From Chromatiales bacterium (ex Bugula neritina AB1) (GTDB lineage: Bacteria > Pseudomonadota > Gammaproteobacteria > Granulosicoccales > Granulosicoccaceae): a stretch of 64,000 nt of DNA. The position numbers and the translations under genes are program-made. Below, piece by piece: positions 1-8,622 of the stretch. The notes beneath the pieces were generated by a model. It had not been told where the DNA came from, ran no database searches, and worked only from the letters and a program-made list of their open reading frames with translations. How positions within the stretch are numbered: position 1 is the stretch's first letter; every line of letters begins with the position of its first letter. The stretch covers positions 1 to 64,000 of the forward strand of contig MDLA01000192.1 in assembly GCA_001730015.1 (NCBI GenBank). Reading direction: 5' to 3'.

Positions 1-55
1 CGCACTGTAAACATCCTGTGCATTTGCCCGGGTCTATATTGAGCGACTTCTGCAT
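1..55 (-). CDS. 4Fe-4S ferredoxin-like protein, N-terminal fragment
   Basis: Only the first 18 codons lie in the window; the gene runs off the left edge. The translation begins MQKSLNIDPGKCTGCLQC, which holds the CxxCxxC that opens a CxxCxxCxxxCP [4Fe-4S] motif, so this should be an electron-transfer subunit or small ferredoxin. An in-frame ATG at 61 is also possible, but the Shine-Dalgarno GGAGG (complement of 62-66) abuts that codon and sits 6 nt from the ATG at 55, so 55 is the better start. Family knowledge: similar small ferredoxins accompany aldehyde:ferredoxin oxidoreductases or other molybdenum/tungsten enzymes. The partner, if any, is outside the window, so this is inference. Confidence 0.75.
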   Translation of the reverse strand, partial: MQKSLNIDPGKCTGCLQC

Positions 56-61
56 CGGCAT

Positions 62-471
62 CCTCCGTTAAGTAATTTTTTGTACCCGCCATCTGCTTTA
101 AGGCGGCTACGGGAAAAGCAGTTCATATCTAGGCTGTCTTAATAAAGACAAAGGTATCTGTTGCGTACTTCCAAACTCGAATAGTCCAGTAATACTGCAG
201 GCCTATTCAGCAAGCCTATTCATATGAACAGACGCTCACCCCACAGCTATATTTCAGATGACTGAAAAAATCTGGCCACTTTACAACCCCGCGAGTGACC
301 ACCCGCAACCGCCGTATATGGATTCCAGCATCTGCAAATCTCTAAATCCAACTGGGTCGCCATGAAAATCGCGCCTGGCCAGTCTACCACCCATTCTGCC
401 ATTGGCAAAGCCACGGCATAGGAGCCAAGAGCTGGCCCGGAGGATAAACTGGTTCAGATCGATATAAGCGG
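62..471. other. 410-nt intergenic region, no gene recognised
   Basis: This lies between the ATPase gene and the ferredoxin fragment, both read leftward. It must hold the 3' end of the ABC transporter transcript and probably the promoter of the ferredoxin gene. A small perfect inverted repeat, GTCTT-AATA-AAGAC, occurs near 137-150. Short open frames exist on the minus strand, but none has a convincing start or familiar content. A molybdenum-cofactor type riboswitch would fit a ferredoxin of this kind, but I could not match its conserved sequence. Confidence 0.5.
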
Positions 472-1209
472 TTAAACAGAGACAATATCCAGAGCCTCAA
501 TTTCATCCCGCACAGAGTCAATGAAATCGCGATCCCGCTTCTCTCGCAGCCCAGGGATTTCATAACAAGTGATTACTCGTGACGGGGCATGTGAATAGAA
601 CAGAATCCGATCCGACAGTTCGATCGCTTCGCGCAAATTATGCGTCACCATAAGAGCAGTGCATGAATGGGCTTCCCAAACCCGCCGAAGTAGACTGCGC
701 AGCCGACCAGCGGTTTCCTCGTCGAGTGAAACAAAAGGTTCGTCCAGTATCAGCAACTCCGGTTTAACAGCAAATGCGCGAGCCAGGCTGACACGCCGAG
801 CCAAACCGAGAGAAAGCTCTGATGGATAAAAGCTACGGTGTTCGCTCAACCCCAATTCACTAAACAGAGTATCCAGATCATTGTTTTCATCTGCCTTCGC
901 TAGAGCGAGCCGAACATTTTTTTCTACTGTTCGCCACGGTAATATGCGTGGTTCCTGAAACACTGCAGCCACTTTTCCAGGACTAGCGGTGACAGGGCGA
1001 CCTGATATCCTGATCTCTCCCTTATATCCGGTTTCTAGTCCAAGAATGCATCGCAGTGTTGTTGTTTTGCCACAACCTGAGGGACCAACGATACTGGTAA
1101 ATGAATTAGCACCACAATGGAAATGCAAATCACGCAGAGCTTCCAAAGAGCCACCATCACTGGAGTGAAACACCATCGATTTTATATCGACATCAAGCAT
1201 GACTGGCAC
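472..1209 (-). CDS. ABC transporter ATP-binding protein, nitrate/sulfonate/taurine type
   Basis: Cytoplasmic ATPase of a binding-protein-dependent importer. Visible parts in the 245 residues: Walker A GPSGCGKTT at 42-50, Q-loop VFQEPRILPW from 83, a degenerate signature LSLGL at 132-136 in place of LSGGQ, Walker B LLILDEP around 152-158, and a switch histidine in VTHN. VFQEPRLLPW-like Q-loops are typical of the SsuB/TauB/NrtD family. It overlaps the end of the permease gene by 17 bp, so the two are translationally linked. The substrate cannot be told from the ATPase. Confidence 0.9.
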   Translation of the reverse strand: MPVMLDVDIKSMVFHSSDGGSLEALRDLHFHCGANSFTSIVGPSGCGKTTTLRCILGLETGYKGEIRISGRPVTASPGKVAAVFQEPRILPWRTVEKNVRLALAKADENNDLDTLFSELGLSEHRSFYPSELSLGLARRVSLARAFAVKPELLILDEPFVSLDEETAGRLRSLLRRVWEAHSCTALMVTHNLREAIELSDRILFYSHAPSRVITCYEIPGLREKRDRDFIDSVRDEIEALDIVSV

Positions 1210-1957
1210 GCCAGCGTCGTGAATGTCGCTCCAGTGGTTGCAGCAACAGAAATTCTACCAGCAGCATCACAAAAACAAATGTCAGCGTATAAGCCAGTAT
1301 CGTTGCGACATCAAACAGCTGAAAATATAAATGTATCTGAAACCCCACACCATTTGACCGCCCCAGCAGCTCCACAACCAGTACAATTTTCCAGATCAAT
1401 GCAATACCCGAACGGGTGGCAGCGGCAAGGTACGGCTGCAACTGCGGAAGAATCACGTGGATAAGTGTTTTAAAGCGCGAGAACTTGAATACTCTGGCCA
1501 TTTCCATATAGCTAGGGTCCATGGACTTGGCCCCTTCCCTCACCGTCACGACGACATTGGGTATCTTGTTCAATGCAACCGCACCAATTGCTGCGGCTTC
1601 GGATAATCCGAACCAGATATAGCTCAGTACAATGATCACCAGAGCGGGAATATTCAGAAAAAGAATAACCCAGGGATCGAAAAAGTAATCAAGCGTCTGG
1701 CTGCGCCCCAACGCGATACCTACTGCTGATCCAATAACCATAGCCACCAGAAAAGCGGCAGCCACCCGGATCAGTGTAGCTGTGGTATGAAAAATCAGAT
1801 CACCACTGTGATACTCGCTGACAACCGCTTCCAATACCTGCAGCGGTGACGGAAGCGCTCTGCTTTGCGCGTACCAGGCCACCACTGCCCAGACTAACAC
1901 TAAACCTGTGGTAGATAGTGCCCACACCGGCAAGCGGGAGACAGCACGAGAGCACAC
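1193..1957 (-). CDS. ABC transporter permease, SsuC/TauC type
   Basis: Inner-membrane permease of 254 residues with about six hydrophobic segments, the first at residues 8-28. The cytoplasmic EAA loop is visible about two thirds along (EGAKSMDPSYMEMARVF then the LPQL tail). This matches BPD_transp_1 permeases of aliphatic sulfonate, taurine and nitrate importers. It sits between the binding protein (17 bp upstream) and the ATPase (overlapping), giving a compact binding protein-permease-ATPase operon. Confidence 0.9.
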   Translation of the reverse strand: MCSRAVSRLPVWALSTTGLVLVWAVVAWYAQSRALPSPLQVLEAVVSEYHSGDLIFHTTATLIRVAAAFLVAMVIGSAVGIALGRSQTLDYFFDPWVILFLNIPALVIIVLSYIWFGLSEAAAIGAVALNKIPNVVVTVREGAKSMDPSYMEMARVFKFSRFKTLIHVILPQLQPYLAAATRSGIALIWKIVLVVELLGRSNGVGFQIHLYFQLFDVATILAYTLTFVFVMLLVEFLLLQPLERHSRRWRASHA

Positions 1958-1974
1958 CCCTGTTCGCGAATGAT

Positions 1975-3015
1975 TTACTCGCTGCCACCTACAAGCTGCG
2001 ACCAGTAGGTACCCTCTACCATTGTTGGTGAATCACCGACAAGCTTCGGCCCACCTAAATCTGCAAGTACACCGTAGAGGTTGCTGGCATCGACAATTTC
2101 GTCCGCAACCGGCCGAACAGGAATACCTTCACGAAAGCGATCTCGAAGAGTCAGCAAAGCCGCACCTTTGTCTTTTATCGCTCCGCTTTCAGCTAAACGT
2201 TCCCACTCCGCATCGGATTCGCCCATAAGCTTTTTGGTATCACGTGACGCTTGCACAAACCCGGCAGCTGCTTTGGGATTTGCTGCTGCCCATTCGTCAG
2301 AAAACACGTAACCGATCGCTGAAACCGGGCCGCTTGCTCCCAGTTTTTTCGCGGCATCTTCTGCACTGATCAGACGTTTAAAGCCTTCCGCCTCAAGGCG
2401 CGCGCAATAGTGCCAGTAGTTGAGCATGGCATCGAGCTCGCCCTGTCGGGTCTTTTCTGCAAGCAGCGGTGGTGATCCGAATGCTATTTCATTTTCAGCC
2501 GCCAGATCAAATCCGTACGCCTGTGCTGCCATTCCCTGCAACAACAGCCAGCTCTTGTCCAGTGGACCGCCGGCGACACCGATCTTTTTACCTTTCAGTT
2601 CCTGCAAATTAGCGATATCACTATCCGCTGATACCATCACCGCACCCACCGAGGAAGAGTACGGTACAAAAGTCAGTTTCTGTCCGTCGGCACGCTGGCG
2701 CGACACCCACAACCAGTCGGAGACGATCACATCTACTGCACCGCCCTGCAGAGCAATTTTGGTTGCATCCCCTCCGGCATAGGGGACGATCTCTACATCA
2801 ACACCGTTGGCCTGGTCAAAACCACCGTGCTTCATGGATTTCAATTCCCAGTTCACCGTACCAAACTTCAGCACACCGACCCTAACCGGGGTAGTTTCAG
2901 CAAAAACCTGCGTTGAAAGTAATAACGCCACACCTGCAACCGCAAAGTACCTGGTTAGCGAGGCGCCAAAATTCTTTAGTTGCTTACTGGCATTAAGCCT
3001 TTTCATGGTATTCAT
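1975..3015 (-). CDS. ABC transporter substrate-binding protein, NMT1/SsuA-like
   Basis: Periplasmic ligand-binding protein of 346 residues. It has an N-terminal signal peptide with a hydrophobic core ending in TQVFA, so cleavage is expected before ETTPVRVG. The mature part has the fold markers of the NMT1/THI5-like and SsuA/TauA family: VRVGVLKFGTVNWELK, a GGDATKIALQGGAVDV stretch and LKGKKIGVAGGPLDKSW. First gene of the importer operon. Likely ligands for the family are sulfonates, nitrate, pyrimidine precursors or oxyanions; the sequence does not decide. Confidence 0.88.
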   Translation of the reverse strand: MNTMKRLNASKQLKNFGASLTRYFAVAGVALLLSTQVFAETTPVRVGVLKFGTVNWELKSMKHGGFDQANGVDVEIVPYAGGDATKIALQGGAVDVIVSDWLWVSRQRADGQKLTFVPYSSSVGAVMVSADSDIANLQELKGKKIGVAGGPLDKSWLLLQGMAAQAYGFDLAAENEIAFGSPPLLAEKTRQGELDAMLNYWHYCARLEAEGFKRLISAEDAAKKLGASGPVSAIGYVFSDEWAAANPKAAAGFVQASRDTKKLMGESDAEWERLAESGAIKDKGAALLTLRDRFREGIPVRPVADEIVDASNLYGVLADLGGPKLVGDSPTMVEGTYWSQLVGGSE

Positions 3016-3105
3016 CTCCGTAATTGCTTAATCCTATCGCGGCAGGGCACACATGGCAAAGACTACGCACTAAGCAATTAATTCCCCGCATTTTTGCAAA
3101 GGCGC

Positions 3106-3675
3106 TTAAACAGAAAGCAGTCGGGATTTGAACGTAAGCGACACCTGCGGTGACAGATCAACACTTTGCATTGGAGAAACAATTTCCACAACTACCAGCG
3201 TCATAACCATCATCGCTATGGCCATCGATACCCCCGATGCCATACCGATATCCAGTGTGTGCTTTAGAATGTGCGCCGTTACCACAACTGTCCAGATATC
3301 AAGCAAGAGGATGACATAAACAATAAATTTGTTGTGCTGAGTGGCGACAATCGCTTCAAAAAAAGCCGGTAGAAATGGCAGCGCTACCACATACACAACA
3401 GCTGAAGTACCACACATCGCGGTATAGGCCTGGATAAACCGCGATCGCAGGTTTTTCATCGATAGCGCAACATAAAGAAATACTGCCGGCACGACAAGAA
3501 CGGTTATAGTTCTAATCAGGGATTCACCCACACTGTAGTAAATCAGCAAACCGGCAATTCCTGTGAGTGCAGCCATGGCCACACTCAGCCATAACACAAG
3601 TGTCTGGCCCGGCAGATCCTGCGGTACAGCCCGCAGCAGGGAAATTTGCACAAACTTATAGATTAATGCCGTCAA
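3106..3675 (-). CDS. Hypothetical multi-pass membrane protein, Yip1-like
   Basis: A 189-residue protein with about five hydrophobic helices separated by short loops. The layout and general composition recall Yip1-domain membrane proteins of proteobacteria, but there is no diagnostic motif, so that label is tentative. It lies 90 bp upstream of the ABC importer on the same strand and could be co-transcribed with it. The start at 3675 is preceded by no strong ribosome-binding site. Function unknown. Confidence 0.6.
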   Translation of the reverse strand: MTALIYKFVQISLLRAVPQDLPGQTLVLWLSVAMAALTGIAGLLIYYSVGESLIRTITVLVVPAVFLYVALSMKNLRSRFIQAYTAMCGTSAVVYVVALPFLPAFFEAIVATQHNKFIVYVILLLDIWTVVVTAHILKHTLDIGMASGVSMAIAMMVMTLVVVEIVSPMQSVDLSPQVSLTFKSRLLSV

Positions 3676-3990
3676 CCACGTGCACTCATCAAATCGGAGA
3701 GTCCGGCATTGTCAGCGAATTCTGTGGTTTTTCCAATAAGTTTGTAGCCCGGTTCAACCTCGTTTACTTCGCTCATTTATTCCATTGGGCTGATAAAATT
3801 GTGACTTAACAGTGTTAGTATACGGACTATGATGTAACGCATAGCATTGGCCAGCATCGACCCCTGTTCAGCTCCGTAACATAAGCGATAACTTCGAAAT
3901 TCCAATTCCAATTCCACATCACGCGCCATTTGCAATGCCGACCCCCAGCGATGATGCAGCTGCTGCCACACTACCGGTAATGAACTCAAA
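3676..3990. other. 315-nt divergent intergenic region with a possible rnt promoter
   Basis: This separates the leftward membrane protein from rightward rnt. A TTAACA hexamer at 3806-3811 and TATGAT at 3828-3833 are 16 bp apart and could form a sigma-70-type promoter for rnt, leaving a leader of about 150 nt. A minus-strand open frame over 3777-4031 overlaps the rnt start and looks like chance. No other structure seen. Confidence 0.4.
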
Positions 3991-4638
3991 ATGACATCGC
4001 AAGGATACCAGACCGGAACCGTTACTCCCATGAATCAGCGTTTCCGGGGCTTTCTGCCAGTGGTTGTAGACGTGGAAACAGGCGGGTTCAACTCACAAAC
4101 AGACGCTTTGCTCGAAGTTGCCGCCGTTATTATAAGCATGGATGAAAACGGCAAATTATACCCGGAGGCCCCGATAAGCACCCACGTAGTACCCTTTGAA
4201 GGCGCAAACATGGACCCGAAGTCTATGGAAGTGAACGGTATTGATCCGTACCATCCGCTGCGTGCTGCCCGCCAGGAGCAGGACGCACTTGGCTATATAT
4301 TTTCACCGATAAGACGAGCTGTAAAAGAGGCCGGATGCACCCGCGCCATTCTGGTCGGGCACAACGCCTTTTTCGATTTGAGCTTTATCAACGCTTGTGT
4401 TGCCCGTACCGGAATCAAGCGCAATCCATTCCATCCATTCAGCAACTTCGACACGGTGACCCTGTGCGGACTTGCCTACGGACAGACGGTTCTTGCTCGC
4501 GCCGCCCAAAGCGCCGATCTACCGTGGGATCAATCTGAGGCACATTCCGCCGTCTACGATACAAAAATGACGGCGGAACTCTTCTGCAAGGTTGTGAATC
4601 GCTGGGAGCACCTTAACTCCGACTCCACTCCGGAATAG
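3991..4638 (+). CDS. rnt: Ribonuclease T
   Basis: A 3'-5' exonuclease that trims the 3' ends of tRNA and other stable RNAs. The 215-residue protein matches RNase T along its length: RFRGFLPVVVDVETGGFN carries the first catalytic Asp and Glu, VGHNAFFDLSF the second Asp, and EAHSAVYDTKMTA the last His and Asp of the DEDDh set. The conserved NPFHPFSNFDT segment is also present. Start chosen at 3991; ATG at 4030 (before NQRFRG) is a shorter option and neither has a strong ribosome-binding site. It converges on grxD, 32 bp away. Confidence 0.95.
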   Translation: MTSQGYQTGTVTPMNQRFRGFLPVVVDVETGGFNSQTDALLEVAAVIISMDENGKLYPEAPISTHVVPFEGANMDPKSMEVNGIDPYHPLRAARQEQDALGYIFSPIRRAVKEAGCTRAILVGHNAFFDLSFINACVARTGIKRNPFHPFSNFDTVTLCGLAYGQTVLARAAQSADLPWDQSEAHSAVYDTKMTAELFCKVVNRWEHLNSDSTPE

Positions 4639-4670
4639 CGTCTTAAAATCCGACAAGCACTTATATTTAT

Positions 4671-4988
4671 TCAGGCAGTAGCTTCTTCGACCAGTTTCCG
4701 CAGCTCACCGGATTCATGTAATTCCATCACGATATCGCAGCCACCGACCAATTCGCCTTTAATGTACAACTGCGGGAACGTTGGCCAATCAGAATAGGCA
4801 GGCAAAGACTCCCTGATTTCCGAATCGATAATTACATTAACGTACGCAAATTCTTTCCCGCACTGCTTCAACGCTTCGGTGGTGCGGCTGGAAAACCCAC
4901 ACATTGGCATCTGTGGTGTACCCTTCATAAAAAGTACGACCGGATTTGACTCTATATGGTCTTTAATTCGATTGTTTACGTCCATCAC
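4671..4988 (-). CDS. grxD: Monothiol glutaredoxin Grx4/GrxD
   Basis: A 105-residue CGFS-type glutaredoxin that carries and transfers [2Fe-2S] clusters, usually with a BolA partner. The motif MPMCGFSSRT holds the single active-site Cys. WPTFPQLYIKGELVGGCDI carries the conserved cis-Pro and glutathione-binding region. A BolA-family gene (22.4 kb) occurs in the same window but is not adjacent. Upstream neighbour argD is divergent across a 351-nt gap. Confidence 0.95.
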   Translation of the reverse strand: MMDVNNRIKDHIESNPVVLFMKGTPQMPMCGFSSRTTEALKQCGKEFAYVNVIIDSEIRESLPAYSDWPTFPQLYIKGELVGGCDIVMELHESGELRKLVEEATA

Positions 4989-5339
4989 TCTCTTCTCGTT
5001 TTATTGGTTTCGGATAGATATGCACTACCGATCAGATTCAGGTCCCATCGTTATTTTCTGAACCAGAAAACGTCATCAGGGGCAATCAGCTATTCTCGCA
5101 CAAACACTGGGGGAAAAATCGCGGGATTCAAGTCACTGCACCGTCGCCGATCGTGTTTGTGACTCACCCCACGCGTATCGCCAGCAAGTGCCAGCCTCAA
5201 ACTCCAGTGGAGTTGATTTGCTGTTTCCATTGATTTATCCGAGGGACTTTCATAGTCTGTACGGCTTCTGAGCACAATGCGCTTACACTAATCCGGCTGC
5301 CAGATCGCGGGCCATACATTCGTTTCAAAGGAAATCTTC
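4989..5339. other. 351-nt divergent intergenic region between grxD and argD
   Basis: Holds the promoters of both genes. I see no confident -10/-35 pair, no ARG-box-like palindrome and no terminator. A 61-codon minus-strand open frame (5090-5275) has no recognisable content or ribosome-binding site and is not called. Confidence 0.5.
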
Positions 5340-6560
5340 ATGGCGTCGGCAACAAGTCGATCTTCCCTTATTCACTCCTATAACCGTTTGCCTGTGTCCT
5401 TTGTACGGGGCGAAGGCACCCGCTTGTGGGATGATCAGGGTAATGAATATCTGGATGCGCTCGGTGGCATAGCGGTTTGTGCTCTCGGGCACTGCCATCC
5501 GCACGTGACAGCTGCCATTAACGAGCAGGCACAGACACTGCTGCATACGTCCAACCTGTTTGCAATCGAGAACCAGGAAAAACTGGCCACCAAGCTGTGC
5601 GAGCTCACAGGGATGGAGGCGGTCTTTTTTTGCAATTCAGGCGCCGAAGCCAACGAAGCTGCGATCAAAATAAGCCGTCTGTTTGCGCAACAGAAACAAA
5701 TCACCAACCCCAGGGTAATCGCCTTTCACGGAAGTTTTCACGGCCGCACCATGGCAACGCTCAGCGCTACCGGCAATGAGGCAGTCCACAATGGCTTCCA
5801 CCCGCTGCTCGAGAGCTTTTTGCACTTGCCGTACAACGACGTATCCGCCATTGAGCAGGCAGCAACCGAGCATAACGATATCGTGGCAATTATCGTTGAG
5901 CCGATCCTTGGCGAAGGCGGCGTGGTGGTACCGGATGATGGCTACTTATCTGCGCTGCGCAGCATCTGCGATTCCAATGGCTGGCTCTTGATCGCTGATG
6001 AAATTCAAACCGGTGCCGGGCGCACAGGTCACTGGTACGCAAGTCTGGGACAAGGTGTCAGACCGGATGTTATCACCAGTGCCAAGGCACTTGGCAATGG
6101 CATCCCTATAGGGGCTTGTCTGACTCAGGGTATTGCTTCAACCCTGATAAAACCAGGCCATCACGGAACAACATTTGGCGGCAATCCGTTCGCTACCCGC
6201 GTCGCCCTCAGCGTGCTGGAAGCTATGCAACAGGAAGACCTGTTAACCCGCGCCTCAAATGCAGGTTTGCAACTGCAGAATAAGTTAAGGGATGCATTGC
6301 ATAATCGCCCGGAGGTAACAGATATACGCGGCCGTGGCATGATGATTGGAATTTCGCTGGACATAGACTGCACCGGCCTCGTCAACCTTGGCCTGGAAAA
6401 CAGAGTGGTATTCAATGTAGCTGCAGGTAACGTGATTCGACTTTTACCCCCCTACAACATTACCGACGCAGAAATAAACGAAATAGTTCGACGAATTGCG
6501 GATTCGGTAAACGAGCTTTGCCAAAATCAGGAAACAGACGATCCGGCAGGAAACGAATGA
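5340..6560 (+). CDS. argD: Acetylornithine aminotransferase
   Basis: PLP-dependent class III aminotransferase (406 residues), converting N-acetylglutamate semialdehyde to N-acetylornithine in arginine synthesis. Visible: LWDDQGNEYLDALGGIAVC near the N-terminus, FFCNSGAEANEAAIK (phosphate cup), HGSFHGRTMATLSATG, LLIADEIQTGAGRTG with the Asp that contacts the pyridine nitrogen, and the Schiff-base Lys249 in SAKALGNGIP. A succinylornithine role cannot be excluded, but the direct link to argF supports biosynthesis. Its TGA overlaps the argF ATG by 4 bp (ATGA). Confidence 0.95.
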   Translation: MASATSRSSLIHSYNRLPVSFVRGEGTRLWDDQGNEYLDALGGIAVCALGHCHPHVTAAINEQAQTLLHTSNLFAIENQEKLATKLCELTGMEAVFFCNSGAEANEAAIKISRLFAQQKQITNPRVIAFHGSFHGRTMATLSATGNEAVHNGFHPLLESFLHLPYNDVSAIEQAATEHNDIVAIIVEPILGEGGVVVPDDGYLSALRSICDSNGWLLIADEIQTGAGRTGHWYASLGQGVRPDVITSAKALGNGIPIGACLTQGIASTLIKPGHHGTTFGGNPFATRVALSVLEAMQQEDLLTRASNAGLQLQNKLRDALHNRPEVTDIRGRGMMIGISLDIDCTGLVNLGLENRVVFNVAAGNVIRLLPPYNITDAEINEIVRRIADSVNELCQNQETDDPAGNE

Positions 6561-7474
6561 GTATTCCATCACCTGTTGTGCGGCATTTCATCGACGAGAC
6601 AGACCTTACAGCGAACGAATTCCGACAAATTCTCGACTCCGCCATAGAGCTCAAGAAAGAAAGGCAACAGGGAGTTATCAGAGACTCGTTGCGAAATAAA
6701 ACCCTGGCAATGATTTTCGAGAAGGCCAGCACCCGAACCCGCACTTCATTTGAGGCCGGTATGGTTCAACTCGGCGGGCATGCGATAAATTTATCGCCCA
6801 CTGACTCCCAGCTCGGACGAGGCGAGCCGATAGCCGACACCTCACGCGTGTTATCGGAAATGGTGGATGCAGCGATGCTCAGGACTCACAGCCATAAAAC
6901 AATTGAAGATTTCGCACATGTTTCGCGAATCCCTGTTATCAACGGTTTATCGGATCGGTCACATCCATGCCAGTTGCTGGCCGATATGCAAACTCTGGTT
7001 GAACTGCGAGGGGACATAAAAGGTGCTCGTATAGCCTGGCTCGGCTCCGGAAACAATATGTGCAATTCTTATATCACAACTGCCAGACTGCTCGACTTCA
7101 CCCTCACTATCGCATGCCCGAAAGAACTGGCACCTGATAACCAGCTGTTAACGGACTGCGCAGCCCATGTGGAACTCTACGAAGATGCAGAATCAGCCTG
7201 CAAGTCTGCCGATGCTGTTGTTACTGATGTCTGGGCCAGTATGGGTGAAGAAAAATACAGCAACCGGCTGCACTCGCTGCTCAAACCTTATCAGGTCACA
7301 CAAGCACTAATGAACATTGCATCACCGGACGCGGTATTTATGCACTGCCTGCCGGCTCATCGAGGCGAGGAGGTAACCGAAGAAGTAATTGATGGCAAAC
7401 GCAGTGTGGTATGGCGGGAGGCAGGCAACCGATTACACGCGCAGAAAGCACTGCTGGAATTTTTACTCTTGTAG
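6557..7474 (+). CDS. argF: Ornithine carbamoyltransferase
   Basis: Condenses ornithine and carbamoyl phosphate to citrulline. The 305-residue form starting MSIPSPVVRHF begins at the ATG overlapping argD's stop; an in-frame earlier start at 6518 inside argD is unlikely. Motifs: FEKASTRTRTSFE (carbamoyl-phosphate loop), SHPCQLLADMQT, and MHCLPAHRGEEV with the ornithine-binding Cys. Anabolic length. Together with argD it makes a two-gene translationally coupled arginine operon. Confidence 0.96.
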   Translation: MSIPSPVVRHFIDETDLTANEFRQILDSAIELKKERQQGVIRDSLRNKTLAMIFEKASTRTRTSFEAGMVQLGGHAINLSPTDSQLGRGEPIADTSRVLSEMVDAAMLRTHSHKTIEDFAHVSRIPVINGLSDRSHPCQLLADMQTLVELRGDIKGARIAWLGSGNNMCNSYITTARLLDFTLTIACPKELAPDNQLLTDCAAHVELYEDAESACKSADAVVTDVWASMGEEKYSNRLHSLLKPYQVTQALMNIASPDAVFMHCLPAHRGEEVTEEVIDGKRSVVWREAGNRLHAQKALLEFLLL

Positions 7475-7601
7475 TACTCAATACTGACGAAACACGCCGT
7501 TGTTTGTCAGGTCAATGGATTGCAATTTGCTTGGTGAAGTCAGATAGATTCGGCAATCCGCCGTGTCACCGGAAAACTACTATCTGACGAAAAACCTGAT
7601 C

Positions 7602-8342
7602 ATGAAACTGCCCTCGCTAAAACAAGCTGTCGCTCTGCATTTTGCAATAAGCCTCCTCATATTCATCGTCCTGATCGTAACTATGATGACGTTCTGGTTC
7701 CCCGGCGATCTTTTTTTCATGGACGGCGGCTGGCAGGGATTAAAAATTATTGCCCCGATTGATCTTATTTTAGGCCCGGCCCTCACTTTACTATTTTATC
7801 GGCCCGGTAAAAAAGGATTGGTATTTGATGTAAGCGCCATTGTGCTGGTTCAAGTGGCAGCACTCGGCTACGGTGTCTACCTGGCACATGAACAGCGCAC
7901 CGCCGCAATCGTTTTTGCCGAAAATCGTTTCGAAACTCTCTCTTACAACGAATTCAAAGCTGCTAACGAAGAAATCGCCGAACAGAAGCTGTTACCGAAA
8001 TCATTAAGTGATTTTGGCAATCGCATGCCAATAATAGTTTATGCAAAGTCTTTCGCCGCAGAAGACTACGGTCGCTATATGGAAGACCTGCTGAACGGTC
8101 TGCCAGAATTGCGCGAACGCAGTGACCGCTATGAACCAATACACACGGCAAGTGCCGATATTGAGAAACACCAGCTCGTAACTGAAACAAATGGCACAAC
8201 CATTGAAGTACCTGCATCCAGCACCTCAGAAAAATCAGCTGACGACAATCTCACCTTTGCATTAAAAGCACGTTACCTGAATGGAACAATTACATTCAGT
8301 AGAAACGATATGCGGTTACTGAGAATCGAACGTGAGCGCTAG
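7602..8342 (+). CDS. TfpX/TfpZ-like type IV pilin accessory membrane protein
   Basis: About 246 residues: a first membrane helix at roughly 10-32, a second around APIDLILGPALTLLFY, a third over FDVSAIVLVQVAALGYGVY, then a soluble domain of some 150 residues. The order APIDLILGP followed by LTLLFYRPGKK is characteristic of TfpX/TfpZ proteins that help assemble or stabilise particular type IV pilins. No pilin gene is adjacent, so its client is not evident. Start chosen at the ATG at 7602; a GTG at 7563 would add 13 residues. Neither has a good ribosome-binding site. Confidence 0.7.
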   Translation: MKLPSLKQAVALHFAISLLIFIVLIVTMMTFWFPGDLFFMDGGWQGLKIIAPIDLILGPALTLLFYRPGKKGLVFDVSAIVLVQVAALGYGVYLAHEQRTAAIVFAENRFETLSYNEFKAANEEIAEQKLLPKSLSDFGNRMPIIVYAKSFAAEDYGRYMEDLLNGLPELRERSDRYEPIHTASADIEKHQLVTETNGTTIEVPASSTSEKSADDNLTFALKARYLNGTITFSRNDMRLLRIERER

Positions 8343-8622
8343 ACATTCAGAGGTACCTGCTACATCTTGCGACGCTGGTATATCGTGCCGGCGCAGTTAC
8401 TGGTAACACGAATTCCGGGCGAACTATTACATCAAGAAAACGTTAAAAAACGAGTACATAGGTCTCACCGACAACAATGCTACACTTCAGTTGCTTCCTT
8501 TGTTGTATGTGACAGCCACGCTTCGCAGTAGCGCATCGTCTCATAATTAATATAAACACGTAAAAGCCCATGACCATCACTACAAGCTCAAAATGCCCTG
8601 TGGCAACTGTTAAATTCATTTC

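Noticed and set aside
62..471. Molybdenum-cofactor riboswitch upstream of the ferredoxin gene
   Set aside because: The conserved bases of that riboswitch could not be matched by eye; suggested only by the kind of gene downstream.
1117..1464. 115-codon plus-strand frame across the ATPase/permease junction
   Set aside because: Antisense to two clearly identified ABC transporter genes; no domain content.
3777..4031. 84-codon minus-strand frame over the rnt start
   Set aside because: Overlaps the start of rnt antisense and lacks any recognisable feature.
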